From Candidatus Omnitrophota bacterium (lineage in GTDB: Bacteria; Hinthialibacterota; Hinthialibacteria; Hinthialibacterales; JAKPRU01), in the NCBI GenBank assembly GCA_029570205.1, contig JAKQSI010000042.1:116936-149124 (forward strand): 32,189 bases of DNA, given 5' to 3'. Numbering within the stretch: position 1 is the first letter of the stretch; every line of letters starts with the position of its first letter. Shown here piece after piece: positions 7,617-17,700 of the stretch. The notes below the pieces were generated by a model that was given only the letters and a program-made list of their open reading frames with translations, was not told the origin of the DNA and ran no database searches. The position numbers were made by a program, and so were the translations under genes.

Positions 7617-9014
7617 TTAATGCCCCCTCAATTTGACGGTACGAAAGCCATGCCAACACGCTTTGAAAAGATTCTTTGCATGGGAAAAGGGCCTCATTTT
7701 CGAAACGCCTGCTTTGCGTTCTTTGTAATGAATCGGAACTTCTACAATCCTCCGGCGCAGCCGTGCAATACCGAACAGCAGATCGAAGTCGCCCCAGGGA
7801 TCGTGTCCCATGTCGAAGAAAGAATAGTCGTCCCGAAAAAAGGCCTTCGTTCCGCACAGTGTGTCACTAACCCGTTGATCAATCAGCCAGCTAACCAACA
7901 AACTGAATACTTTATTGCCGAAGTAATTTGCAAATTTCATCGCACCTTGCTCCATAGGATAAATGGCGCGTGTCCCGTTCACAAAGTCTGCATATCCGGC
8001 GGCAAGTGGTTCATAAAAGCGAGGCAAATCCTCCGGGCGTACGGTCATGTCGGCGTCCAGGATCATGAGAATCTCCCCAGTTGCAGCCTGAAATCCCGTA
8101 CAGATCGCATGAAGCTTCCCCCGATTCGGAGAATACCGAATCACCCGAACCTCACAATCCTCATTCCGCGCTTCTTCCGCGCGCTCCGCTGTCCCATCGG
8201 TGGATCCGTCATCGACAACAACCATTTCTGTTCGATTCCCGATTCGCGCAGCCCGAAAGATACACGCGGGAATATTCTCCGCTTCATTGTAACACGGAAT
8301 AATGATGGAGACACTGTATTCATGCCGTGTTCGAAGCGGCGTGGCGACAATGAACTGCGTCGACGACAAATAACGAAATAACGGAAGATGCGGCACGACA
8401 AGGTTCAATGCGGGACCAACTAGAGGAATACCGATCGGAACGGGATATCGGTAACCTGAGAATAAACACTGATATCCCGTCACCGTTAACAGGTTCCGAA
8501 TGTCCTCATTGGTAATGAAATTCCGACGTTCAAATTCCGGACGTCGAATCCCGATTTCGGAAGCGGCGCGGAGTACAGGTTCCCAGAGCGGATTAATGGT
8601 CGTGATGACCAGGATCCCCCGGTGCGTCAGCATCCGACGGCATGCAGTGAGGAGGCTTTGAATGTCCTGGATATAGTCAATCAAATTATGGAGAACTACA
8701 TAGTCGTATCTCTCGGAAGGTTCGTAAGTCAGAGCGTCTGCGACCTCGAATTGAAGATGCGGATAGGAACGGCGGGCGAGATCAATCATGTTCGGACTGA
8801 GGTCGATTCCGACACCCGCCTGCGGACTAATCGCCGCTAAAAGCTGACCTGTTTCGCAACCGAGTTCCAACACTCGGCTGTGCGGGAGGATCACAGACTG
8901 GTGAAAAGCGGCAATCCGCCCGAGGTAATGCTTATTTCGTAACAACCTGAGCCGCGGGCCTGCCGCCAATTGGTCGAAGAATTCGCGAACGGCCTCGGTA
9001 TGTGACTTTTCCAT
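7617..9014 (-). CDS. Methyltransferase - GT2 glycosyltransferase fusion protein
   Basis: The 465-residue protein joins two enzymes. Residues about 1-225 are a class I SAM methyltransferase with motif I at 48-56 (VLELGCETG), then GVGIDLSPNMIDLARR and YVVLHNLIDYIQD. Residues about 235-460 are a family 2 glycosyltransferase of the DPM1/DPG synthase type: SIIIPCYNEAENI, MVVVDDGSTDGT, NRGKLHAICTGF, the DXD region ILDADMTVRPEDL, and a C-terminal VEVPIHYKERKAGVSKM. No membrane segments follow, so it probably makes a lipid-linked sugar at the inner membrane face. The start at 9014 has AAGGAG 9 nt upstream; the open frame extends to 9095 but without support. The neighbours are another methyltransferase and, across a divergent gap, a third one and a GT39-like protein. 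Confidence 0.88.
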   Translation of the reverse strand: MEKSHTEAVREFFDQLAAGPRLRLLRNKHYLGRIAAFHQSVILPHSRVLELGCETGQLLAAISPQAGVGIDLSPNMIDLARRSYPHLQFEVADALTYEPSERYDYVVLHNLIDYIQDIQSLLTACRRMLTHRGILVITTINPLWEPVLRAASEIGIRRPEFERRNFITNEDIRNLLTVTGYQCLFSGYRYPVPIGIPLVGPALNLVVPHLPLFRYLSSTQFIVATPLRTRHEYSVSIIIPCYNEAENIPACIFRAARIGNRTEMVVVDDGSTDGTAERAEEARNEDCEVRVIRYSPNRGKLHAICTGFQAATGEILMILDADMTVRPEDLPRFYEPLAAGYADFVNGTRAIYPMEQGAMKFANYFGNKVFSLLVSWLIDQRVSDTLCGTKAFFRDDYSFFDMGHDPWGDFDLLFGIARLRRRIVEVPIHYKERKAGVSKMRPFSHAKNLFKACWHGFRTVKLRGH

Positions 9015-9046
9015 GCGCAAGTCTCCTTCCGTTCCATTTCCGGCGG

Positions 9047-9076
9047 TATATTGCTGTAATTCAGCCGGATCAGCAA
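9047..9076 (-). promoter_or_regulatory. Possible promoter of the fusion gene
   Basis: On the minus strand TTGCTG (9076-9071) precedes AATATA (9052-9047) by 18 nt, about 33 nt before the start at 9014. The rest of this divergent gap (9015-9226) shows no clear promoter for the plus-strand gene. Confidence 0.28.
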
Positions 9077-9226
9077 GCGATGTCACCCTGTCCACTCACG
9101 TGTCCTGATCTCTTCTTTTCGGACCGATTGAGGTCAGGTAGACTGGAAATGTCGCTTGTGGGTGATGCCGGGCGCGGTGCGGTATGGTTGGCGCCACAAT
9201 TCGTATTCCGGCAAAATGGACCATCT

Positions 9227-10000
9227 ATGAACAGAAATACACAGGTGGAGACAGGTTACCAGGAATGCCCATCGCGTGCGGCCCATGAGATCGAACATGG
9301 AAAAAAATTGGCGCGGGGAGATCCCGAGACCATTTGGGGATGGGGTTCACCTGCCGGGCGTGTCCGGGCGCAGCGACGTGCCCAACTGATTGCCGGCGGC
9401 GCACAACTTCGGCCCGGGGTTCGCGCCCTGGAGATCGGATGTGGGACAGGATTGTTTACCGAAATGTTTGCCGCAACCGGAGCCGACCTTGTTGCCGTAG
9501 ATATCTCCGCGGAATTATTGGCTAAGGCCCGCGCGCGAAACCTTCCGCCCAATCAAGTCATCTTTCTTGAAAAAAGATTTGAGGATTGCGGGGTCGATGG
9601 TCCCTTCGATGCCGTAATCGGATCTTCTGTATTGCACCATCTCCATATAGAGTTCGCACTGGACAGGATATGTGACCTTCTCAAACCCGGCGGGCAAATC
9701 AGTTTTGCCGAGCCGAATATGTTGAATCCGCAAGTGTTTTTAGAACGAAAGCTACCCTTTTTGCGCAACCGCTTCTGGTATATTTCTCCGGATGAGACTG
9801 CATTTGTCCGGTGGTCATTCGCCGTTCTTCTGAAAAAGCACGGTTTCCAGGATGTCCGTATCGTGCCGTTTGACTGGGTTCACCCGGCGATCCCCGCTCA
9901 CCTCATCCAAGTCATGTCCGCTTTGGGGCGCAGCCTTGAGTGTATCCCGATTCTGCGTGAGTTCTCCGGCTCCTTATTGATTCGTGCATTGCGGCCCTGA
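9227..10000 (+). CDS. Class I SAM-dependent methyltransferase
   Basis: The 257-residue protein opens with GDPETIWGWGSPAGRVRAQRRAQLI, a segment typical of one group of type 11/12 methyltransferases. Motif I is at residues 68-75 (LEIGCGTG), followed by DLVAVDISAELLAKARAR, FDAVIGSSVLHHL and LLKPGGQISFAEPN. The C-terminal region (FWYISPDETAFVRWSFAVLLKKHGF) is that of lipid or quinone-type substrates, but the actual acceptor is unknown. The frame is open back to 9002; the ATG at 9227 is chosen because recognisable sequence begins soon after it, though only a weak TGGA precedes it. It is divergent from the fusion gene and 223 nt before the GT39-like gene. Confidence 0.85.
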   Translation: MNRNTQVETGYQECPSRAAHEIEHGKKLARGDPETIWGWGSPAGRVRAQRRAQLIAGGAQLRPGVRALEIGCGTGLFTEMFAATGADLVAVDISAELLAKARARNLPPNQVIFLEKRFEDCGVDGPFDAVIGSSVLHHLHIEFALDRICDLLKPGGQISFAEPNMLNPQVFLERKLPFLRNRFWYISPDETAFVRWSFAVLLKKHGFQDVRIVPFDWVHPAIPAHLIQVMSALGRSLECIPILREFSGSLLIRALRP

Positions 10001-10223
10001 ACTGAATGCTTCATCTGTTGACGGAAACACGATTTTCATCCTGTCTCCGCAGCAAAGTTAATCCATTCTCGGATACCCACGTAAAATGAAACTGTTGAAC
10101 GGCCCCCCTGATTGGCACACAAGTCTCTGCGGTGTGATCTTGACATGCACTTGGCCTCGTGTCACAAATCTTCATTGGGTTCATCGAAGGTCTAACCCTC
10201 CACGAAAAGGATCCGGTTCTCCA

Positions 10224-11807
10224 ATGTTCTTATGGTCCGCACAATGCCTCCGATCGTTTGTTATTCGAATTCTTTTTCGCTGTCGTACGGCAATTCTCTT
10301 GGCTTCTATCATTCTTTGTATGATTGGGATGGCGACGCATCATCTCGTATTGAATTACGTTTGTCGATCTTTTCAGCATGACTATGACATTTGGTTCTAC
10401 ACCGGCCGCGTTGCACCGTTTTCGTTTAATTTTCCAATCATCCGCCTGTCATCCGCTTTAGCCGGCTTATTTCTTTCTCTGGCTTTCTTTCCTTCCCGCG
10501 TTCGATTCGGTTTCCTAGGGGCGCTGGTTTGTGCCGCCATTCCTTCGAAGTATTCGCCGGGGGTTTTCTTTACGGTCTTTACGTGTTGGTGGGCATATTG
10601 CGTATATTCTGAACGGGAGATTCCTCCGACCGTATCTCGCTGGGCCTTCGTAGCAGCTCTCGTTTTGGGTACGGGGCTACGGGTGGATGCCTGGGCCCAC
10701 ACGGCATATGCCCCGCTGGGACAGGATGTCGGCCCCATGGTTGGCATGGCACGGGACACGCACCGGTTCTATGATTCCGGCCTTCGCGAACCTTTGTGGG
10801 TCAACATTGCAAAGTTGAGCACAACGCTCTTGCATACCGAAGATTCCTGGGCGGTTTCCCTTCCTTTTTTGCTGATATCCCTGGCGTGGATGCCGGCCGT
10901 CTATTTCATTGGAGGCTCAATTTTTAACCGGCGTTTAAGTCTTTGCTCTGTCTGGCTCGTTGCAGTCAATCGGTCTTTGGTCTATTACGCGACCCGCGGT
11001 ATGCGTGTTGAACTCTATGGACTCTTACTCTTTCTTGTAATCGGTTTTGTATGTAGTCGCGTAGAACTCGATGGGAAACGAACGGTGGCACTCGCTCTTT
11101 CCATTGCGGCCATGTGCTTGACGCGGCTCAACGGACTTATTTTGGGCATATACTTCCTCGCAGTACTCATCATCACCCGCCGACTTCACTGGCTTCGTGT
11201 CTTATTTGTTTTCGCTGTCATCATGGGTGCGATGTCTCCATATTTGATATACGCAAAACGCAAATATGGCCATGCTGACTACATGTTACGAATGAACGCC
11301 ACCTGGACCTTGAACATGGAATTTGCAGGCCAACCGGGATTTCCAACGAAAGAGGAAATAGCAACGGATGCTTGTGTCGGCAAAAAAATTACTTTTACGC
11401 AGTATCTCTTCGAGTACCATACAGTCGCACAGGTCATCAAGTTCTACCTGATTGGACTCGCCAAGGCCACCCTTGGGCAACATGCGTCCTATGTTCATTA
11501 TACACCTGGTGGTCCATGGTGGATACTCTGTTTTATTGTTGGATGTCTTGCGTGTTTATTTCGACCACAGCGAGCGTGGCTGGTATTGCATTATATCGTT
11601 TCGCTCCATGCTGTCCCCATTATGATCGGATCGGTGAATCTGGATTGGCGACATGTCCTTTCGATTTACCCGCTTATCTCCCTTTTGACGGCATTCGGGT
11701 TTGCTTCCATTCTGGACCCGACCGTCATGAGTCCAGATGAGGGGCACGATGTTCAGGTACCCGCCGGCTGTCAAACGATCGGGGACTCTTCGAATGATGT
11801 AGCGTAA
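10224..11807 (+). CDS. Polytopic membrane protein, GT39/ArnT-like glycosyltransferase
   Basis: This 527-residue integral membrane protein has about ten or more hydrophobic segments, among them TAILLASIILCMIGM, LFLSLAFF, WAFVAALVLG, LPFLLISLAWMPAVYFIGG, LYGLLLFLVIGFVC, YFLAVLIITRR and YPLISLLTAFGFASIL. A periplasmic-loop region with an Asp (residues about 160-185, LGTGLRVDAWAH then APLGQDVGPM) and the YYATRGMRVELYGLLLF segment resemble the GT-C superfamily (PMT_2/GT39), which transfers sugar from a polyprenyl phosphate donor. That fits the DPM1-like synthase domain nearby. The frame extends back to an ATG at 10086; 10224 is preferred because AAGGA lies 12 nt before it and the extra 46 residues look non-coding. 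The sequence is visibly more AT-rich than its neighbours, perhaps acquired. Confidence 0.7.
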   Translation: MFLWSAQCLRSFVIRILFRCRTAILLASIILCMIGMATHHLVLNYVCRSFQHDYDIWFYTGRVAPFSFNFPIIRLSSALAGLFLSLAFFPSRVRFGFLGALVCAAIPSKYSPGVFFTVFTCWWAYCVYSEREIPPTVSRWAFVAALVLGTGLRVDAWAHTAYAPLGQDVGPMVGMARDTHRFYDSGLREPLWVNIAKLSTTLLHTEDSWAVSLPFLLISLAWMPAVYFIGGSIFNRRLSLCSVWLVAVNRSLVYYATRGMRVELYGLLLFLVIGFVCSRVELDGKRTVALALSIAAMCLTRLNGLILGIYFLAVLIITRRLHWLRVLFVFAVIMGAMSPYLIYAKRKYGHADYMLRMNATWTLNMEFAGQPGFPTKEEIATDACVGKKITFTQYLFEYHTVAQVIKFYLIGLAKATLGQHASYVHYTPGGPWWILCFIVGCLACLFRPQRAWLVLHYIVSLHAVPIMIGSVNLDWRHVLSIYPLISLLTAFGFASILDPTVMSPDEGHDVQVPAGCQTIGDSSNDVA

Positions 11808-11814
11808 TTCTATG

Positions 11815-12327
11815 CTCGCCCAGCCGGGAGCCTATCTGGCCTTCCAGGAGTGACTTCAGGAGCACGGCTAGCACACTGTGATTGTCCTCGGACGACAGGG
11901 CCTCGCCGAGACCGCCGGGATCGACACGTATGGATTCGAGGGCAATCAACACCTCCAGGAGTCAGACAAAACAGGCAATCCGAAACTGGGTGCGTGGGGG
12001 CTTCGCCCCGCGCTCGAATGGGATGATCCCGATCTGCCACGATACCTGGCTCTGACCGATGTCCGATGGCTGCCTGACCGAACTTACGACGACAAGTTCA
12101 TTCAATTTCACCATATCGATTTGGCAAATCCCACTCACCGCTTTCCTGAGTTTTCCATCACCTACTATTACGCCGAGTACTATGCCCTGTATGCAAAACT
12201 CCGTTGTATCTTCCAACCCTCCCTGACCGAGGAAAAAGCGAAGAATGTCAAGGCGCTGCGGGATCGTTACGAGCGCGACAGCCTTTTCGTTTACGAAATT
12301 CCGCGCAGGATGAATCCTGGCGGATGA
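11815..12327 (+). pseudogene. Degraded reading frame, perhaps the lost C-terminal domain of a GT39-like protein
   Basis: One frame reads coherently from 11815 to 12327 but is broken by a TGA (11854-11856) and a TAG (11869-11871): PGAYLAFQE, stop, LQEHG, stop, HTVIVLGRQGLAETAGIDTYG, then a 100-residue stretch ending IFQPSLTEEKAKNVKALRD, then RYERDSLFVYEIPRR. The composition looks like a folded protein and the remaining open part from a GTG at 11878 is 149 codons. It lies 7 nt behind the GT39-like gene in another frame, where such proteins can carry a soluble periplasmic C-terminal domain. I infer decay by point mutation and frameshift. An alternative is a short intact gene starting at 11878, but no ribosome site or known family supports it. 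Confidence 0.45.
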
Positions 12328-12382
12328 CCGAAACGCCTCCATTGACCCTGCAAGGCAAGGCGGTAAGATCTCTCCTGAATTG

Positions 12383-12411
12383 GTCGGAGATCCTCGCAGA
12401 TCTTCTCCGAC
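12383..12411. terminator. Stem-loop between convergent units (possible bidirectional terminator)
   Basis: GTCGGAGA (12383-12390) pairs perfectly with TCTCCGAC (12404-12411) around a 13-nt loop. It lies between the plus-strand degraded frame and the minus-strand galK end. No U-tract follows on either strand, so termination is only suggested. Confidence 0.3.
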
Positions 12412-12457
12412 ACGCCGGGCATGATGTGGCAACTGGGCCCTCCAGGAGAGCACACTC

Positions 12458-12494
12458 TTCCCCCTCTCTCCGGGAGAGGGTTGGGGTGAGGGGC
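12458..12494. repeat. GC-rich palindromic repeat (type A, copy 2)
   Basis: A 7-bp stem (12462-12468 with 12474-12480) is followed by TTGGGGTGAGGGG. This is the widespread intergenic repeat that is often mistranslated as PLTPTLSRREGE, which does appear on the minus strand here. Apart from this repeat, the stem-loop at 12383-12411 and the degraded frame, I see nothing in 11808-12601. Confidence 0.7.
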
Positions 12495-12601
12495 ATTCGC
12501 GGCAGGACAGGCGTCTCTACCTGTCGGAGGTCTCGATTCTTCCGGTACGATCCATAATAGGTCTTATCCGTCACGCTCGACCCATCTCTTTCTCCCATTC
12601 C

Positions 12602-13768
12602 TCAAAACACATCCACTATCGCCGCACCGGAGCCGGGACGGGTTACATAAATCTCCGGCTCACGTCCCGTCTTCCGGGCATAACGGCTAATAACATGCGC
12701 GCAGAATTGGTCCAGGCAGGATCTCTCAACAAGACTTACCGTGCATCCGCCGAACCCCGCGCCGGTCATCCGGGATCCGGCAACTCCGCGACATTCTATC
12801 GCCAGATCCACCAGCAAGTCGAGTTCCGGGCAGGAGACCTCATAGTCATCCCGAAGGCTCCTGTGGGATTCCAACATCAGCCGCCCGAACTTCGCCGGGT
12901 CGCCGCTCTCCAATGACCGCACGCCTTCAAGAACACGCGGATTCTCCGTCATAACATGCCTGCATCGGCGGTATACCGGATCGCTCATTCGTTCCCTGCA
13001 CATTTCCAGATCGTCGAGACTCGCATCGCGCAGCGCACAGATTCTCTCGCCGAACTTCTCTCGCAATACGTGGACGCCTTCCCGACACTGTGCGCGACGA
13101 ATGTTGTATTCGGATCCCGAAAGATTTCTCTGCACCTTGGAATCACAGATGACTATCTCGGTATCCTTAAGATGTGCGGGGACTTGCCGAATCTCCAGGC
13201 TCCGGCAATCCAGAAGCAACGCATGGTCTACCTTGCCGAATGTAGACGCAAACTGGTCCATGACTCCGCACTGCACGCCGACATACATATTTTCGGCCCG
13301 CTGACACAGCAAAGCCATCTCGCGATCTTCCATCGGCAATTGAAACATTTCGCGGAGAACCGTCCCTGTGGCTACCTCTACCGCCGCCGAACTGGACAAT
13401 CCCGCCCCCAGCGGCACATCCCCGCCGATGACCGCATCCCAACCACCGGATGCATACCCTTCCTGCTGAAATACCGACACAACGCCCAGCAAATAATCCG
13501 ACCAGGATAATTCTGTACCTCGATGCAAATCGTTTACGTCCGATTCATGCCTTTCGTTGTAGTTCAAGGAAACCAGACAGATTCGTGTATCTTCACGCGC
13601 CCGCGCCAGGATCCATACAGCCGGTTCAATCGCGCATGGAAGAACAAATCCATCGTTGTAATCGGTATGCTCCCCGATCAGATTCACACGCCCCGGTGCA
13701 CGGCCCAGCTTGGCGCCCCAGACTTCGCCGAATTCCTCTTTCCAGCGATCCAGTAGTTGTTGAATCAT
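12602..13768 (-). CDS. galK: Galactokinase
   Basis: The 388-residue cytoplasmic enzyme phosphorylates alpha-D-galactose at C1 with ATP, the first committed step of the Leloir pathway. All GHMP kinase signatures are present: the galactokinase signature GRAPGRVNLIGEHTDYNDGF (residues 22-41), the ATP loop DVPLGAGLSSSAAVEVA (about 117-133), GVMDQFAS with the catalytic-type Asp, and the C-terminal SRMTGAGFGGCTVSLVE. The length is normal for the family. The ATG at 13768 overlaps the galT stop as ATGA, so its translation is coupled to galT; a longer open frame to 14011 is only overlap with galT. No galE or galM is beside it. It is the last gene of a dnaE2-galT-galK unit. Confidence 0.97.
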   Translation of the reverse strand: MIQQLLDRWKEEFGEVWGAKLGRAPGRVNLIGEHTDYNDGFVLPCAIEPAVWILARAREDTRICLVSLNYNERHESDVNDLHRGTELSWSDYLLGVVSVFQQEGYASGGWDAVIGGDVPLGAGLSSSAAVEVATGTVLREMFQLPMEDREMALLCQRAENMYVGVQCGVMDQFASTFGKVDHALLLDCRSLEIRQVPAHLKDTEIVICDSKVQRNLSGSEYNIRRAQCREGVHVLREKFGERICALRDASLDDLEMCRERMSDPVYRRCRHVMTENPRVLEGVRSLESGDPAKFGRLMLESHRSLRDDYEVSCPELDLLVDLAIECRGVAGSRMTGAGFGGCTVSLVERSCLDQFCAHVISRYARKTGREPEIYVTRPGSGAAIVDVF

Positions 13769-14772
13769 CTCTCTATCTCGCCTTGTGCCTTGCGGAAAGC
13801 CACCTGTAACTCTTCCGCTTTCTGTTCCGGATACGATGGATTGCAGTGCGCATTTCCAACGGTCTCGCAGGTCGCGCAGTACTTGATATTGTCCGGTCCG
13901 CGATGCAACGGCGTGAACTTTACATAAAACCGAAATCCGGGATATTCGCGCGGCTCCGTCGGCCTCTGGTGCAACGACATCATAAACGGTAACTCGAATC
14001 CGTATAGACAATTGTATGTACGCACCATTCGGCGAATCGTCCGCATCAACTGCAATCCCCTCGCGTCGTCAAAATCCAATAGAGATACTTCATCGCTGTT
14101 CGGATGAATGTGTACCTCATAAGGAAAATCCGCAAAAAACGGAATAAATGTCGTAAACTCCTCCTCCTGAAAAATCACACGCAAACCGTCCTCTATCTCC
14201 CGGTCCCGGATGGCATTCAATAGATTCTTTCCCGTTCGCCTGTAATACTCCTCGGCTTGTCGCAATTCTTTCTCCAGTCGTGGCGGAATAAATGGAAATG
14301 CGTACAGTTGTCCGTGGGGATGCGGCATGGTTACGCCAATCACGGCTCCCTTGTTCTCGAAAATCAACACATATCGAATTTCCTTCTTCTTTCCCAAAAA
14401 CTCATACCGTTCCCGCCATAGCCGAAACAGATCCAGCAAATGGTGATCCGGCAGATTTGCAATGGAACCGTGATGATCCGGCGTGTACAGAATTACCTCG
14501 CAATGCCCGCGCGCAGGCAAAACATGATAGAGATCACGGTCCGGCTGCGTGGTCTCCCGTGGGGGGTCCGAAAGCGCGGGGAAATCGTTCGGATAGGCAT
14601 ACACCCGGTAATGCTCCGGTACTTTTCCCGATCCCGGGCAGAACGGGCAGCCGTCTGTCGGCATCTGGGGCCGCGCCTGGCGGTGTCCGGCGGTCATTAC
14701 ATAGCGGTCCTCGAGCGGATTGTAACGCAGTTCGGTCAAGATATTTTCTCCGTATGGTGATCGGGAAATCAT
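13765..14772 (-). CDS. galT: Galactose-1-phosphate uridylyltransferase
   Basis: The 335-residue HIT-superfamily enzyme exchanges UMP between UDP-glucose and galactose 1-phosphate. The active-site motif HPHGQ is at residues 151-155 (within TMPHPHGQLYAFP), so H153 is the expected nucleophile that carries UMP. Zinc-site residues are visible: C42 and C45 (CPFC) and H151. The substrate-side strand PFFADFPYEVHIHP and the C-terminal YPGFRFYVKFTPLHRGPDNI complete the two HIT-like halves. The length is as usual for bacterial GalT. The start ATG at 14772 overlaps the dnaE2 stop as ATGA, and its own stop overlaps the galK start in the same way, so all three are translationally coupled. Confidence 0.96.
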   Translation of the reverse strand: MISRSPYGENILTELRYNPLEDRYVMTAGHRQARPQMPTDGCPFCPGSGKVPEHYRVYAYPNDFPALSDPPRETTQPDRDLYHVLPARGHCEVILYTPDHHGSIANLPDHHLLDLFRLWRERYEFLGKKKEIRYVLIFENKGAVIGVTMPHPHGQLYAFPFIPPRLEKELRQAEEYYRRTGKNLLNAIRDREIEDGLRVIFQEEEFTTFIPFFADFPYEVHIHPNSDEVSLLDFDDARGLQLMRTIRRMVRTYNCLYGFELPFMMSLHQRPTEPREYPGFRFYVKFTPLHRGPDNIKYCATCETVGNAHCNPSYPEQKAEELQVAFRKAQGEIER

Positions 14773-17700
14773 ACAGGCGTGGGACTCGGCAGAACAGTTC
14801 GCACCGCATGAACATTGACCACAAAACCGTTCCGGTTCTCGAACGGTTCCAGCGTCCCGTGGTATTCGAGAACCCCGTTTCCGGCTGTCAGGCGACCGTA
14901 TTGATGGTATACCGGCGGAAACAGAACCAGCTCCGCAATGCCGGTCCGATCCGCCACCGAAACAAATTTCATGTATTCCCCTTTCAGAGTTTTTGTGGCC
15001 CGCCGTTCGACAATTGTTCCACAGATCGTGACAGTCGCATTCGGATATTGGGGCAAGGAAACAATCGGCGTGTATGGCCGCCAGTCGAGATACCCATCGT
15101 AATAGTCCAGCGGGTGCCCCGACACCGTGAATCCGAGCGATTCCATCTCGATTTCCATTTTTCTGCGAAACGGATAATCACGATGCCCGCGCAACATGGC
15201 GAAACGGGCCTCATTCTCCGGTTCGAATAGGGACATCTGCGGGCTGGATGCGTTACAGGTTCCAGCTCTGGTGGGCCGGCGGGTCAACGATTCCATCTCC
15301 CAGAGCAGGGCAGGGCGGGGAACTCCCCAGCTGTCACCCGCGCCGCAGCGAATCAGCGCGCGCAACACCGCCGGATCCATCCTGACCCGCCGCATCAGAT
15401 CCTCCGGCGACTTGAACGGCCCGCGAACACCGCGTTCCGCCACAATCTGCCGGGCCACCCTGCCGGGCACATCCTTCACCTGTTCCAGCGGAACACGGAT
15501 CTGATTCCCCTCAACCGTGAATCGCGCCGCGTCTGAGGCATTAAAATCGGGCAGCAAAAATCCGATGCCCAACTGCCGCGCTTCCAGTGTGTAAACAAAC
15601 CGCGAGTAAAATCCCCTTCCGCTTGACAGCGCCGCCGCCAGAAACGCCGCCGGGTAATGCGCTTTCAAATACGCGGCCTGGTACGCCAGAATTGCATACG
15701 ATGCCGAATGCGCCTTATTAAACGCATACCCGGAGAACTCCGTGATGTACCTCCAGACCGTGTCGATCTCTTTGTCCGCGTATCCTTTTGCGCGAGCGCC
15801 CCGCCGGAATTCCGCCTCGAATTCCTCCACCGTGTTCCGGCAGTTCCATTTGGTAAGCGCCCGACGAAGAAGGTCGGCGCGACCCAGGTTCATTCCCGCG
15901 AATGCGTGCGCAATCATCAGCACATGCTCTTCATAAACCATCACCCCGTAGGTACGTTCTAACACCGGTTTCAGCGCCGGATGCGGATATGTCACCGGCT
16001 CTATCCCCTGGTATCGCCGCGAAAATTGCCGCATTTTCCCGTGGTTGCTCGCGCCGGGACGGATAATCGAAAGCGCCGCGATCAGGCATTCCATATCGCG
16101 GCAATTCAACATCTTCAGCAGGTTGCACATCGCAGGCGATTCGATCTGAAAACATCCCCGTGCCTGCCCGCCCGCGATCAGCTCCCAGGTCTTCGGATCA
16201 TCTTCCGGGATTTCATAAGGATTGATCTCTATCCCATGCTGTTGCCGGATTGTCTCAATAGTCTCTGAAATCACAGTCAGCCCCGCCTGACCCAGCAAAT
16301 CGATCTTAACCAGCCCCAGTTCCTCCACCGGCTCCATATCGAATTGCGTGACAATTGGTCCCTTCGCGCTTTTCTGCAAAGGCACAAGATCGGTCAACGG
16401 TTGCCGGCTGACCACCAATCCACACGGATGCATCCCGGTGTGACGGGGCGCTCCTTCCAGGCATTTGGCAATCGCCAGAAGTGTCCGCAGCGGTTCCCGG
16501 TCCACCGGCAAATCGGAGCACTCCGGCAGCACATGAATTTTCTCCTCCAGCCGCTCAGCGGAACCATAAGGCAGTCGTTTGGTCAGACTGCGGATTTCCC
16601 GTTCCGCAAGGCCGAGAACTTTGCCGACTTCCCCGATAGCGGTCCGCGCGTGCATTCGGACCATGGAACAGATCGTCGCACAGTGATCCGCCCCATACCG
16701 CTGATACACATACTCCACCATCTCATCCCGACGGTCCCATGGAAGATCCAGGTCGATATCCGCCAGGCCGCTGTGAATCATTCGTTCGGGGTTGAGAAAC
16801 CGTTCGAAATAAAGATTGTATCGAACCGGGCAGACATGGCTGATCCCCAGTGCATAGCACACCATGCTGTCGGCGGCGCTGCCCCGCGCAACTGCCCATA
16901 TCCCGCGACGGTGCGCCTCACGGCAGATATCCCAGGTCATCAGGAAATACTCACTGTAGCCCACTTGCTGAATGATCCGCAATTCGTATTCCAGCCGCTC
17001 GCGAATCGGTTCCGACAAATCGCCATAACGTTCAACAGCCCCCGCGAAACAGAGCTTCCGCAGGTAGGACGCCGCACTCTCCCCCTCCGGCAGCGGAAAA
17101 TGCGGAAAAATCGTCCGCCCCAGCGAGAGCGGGAGTTCACACCGCTCCGCCGCGCGAAATGTGTTCTCCAACACCTCCGGGTAATCCCGAAACCGGCGCG
17201 CCATCTCCGCCGGTCCCGGCAAATCCAGCGACAGGCGAAGTTCCTTTTCGGGATGTCGGTAATGCAGCGCGGTTCCCGTTCGAATAGACACAAGAATCCG
17301 GTACAGCATTTCATCCGCCGGATCGACATAGTGCGCGTTCGGCACGGCAAGGCACGCAACACCGACCCGTCGGCCCAACGCCGCAATTTCGGACAACAGC
17401 CAACGATCACGGCTGTCCGGCCCCCAGTGCATCTCAAGGAAGAAATCCTCCGCGAAAATCTCCCGAAATCCGGTTGCTTCCTGCACAGCCTTCTCACCCT
17501 GCCGGGCCAGTATTCCCCGCGCCGGCGGCCCTTTCCGACACCCCGAAAGACACAGCAATCCCTCACGATGATTTGCAACTGCCTGTCGCGAGATCCCTTC
17601 CGGATGATCGATCAGGAAAGTAATCAGACGGCTCAAGTTTCGATATCCGACTCCGTTCTTAATCAACAGCACAATCCGGCTTCCGTCATCCAGCGAAACT

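Noticed and set aside
9002-9226. N-terminal extension of the methyltransferase to 9002
   Set aside because: The extra 75 residues overlap the start region of the divergent fusion gene, look unlike the family and have no ribosome site.
12248-12598. A minus-strand 116-codon frame downstream of galK
   Set aside because: It contains LTPTLSRREGE, the well-known false translation of a dispersed intergenic repeat.
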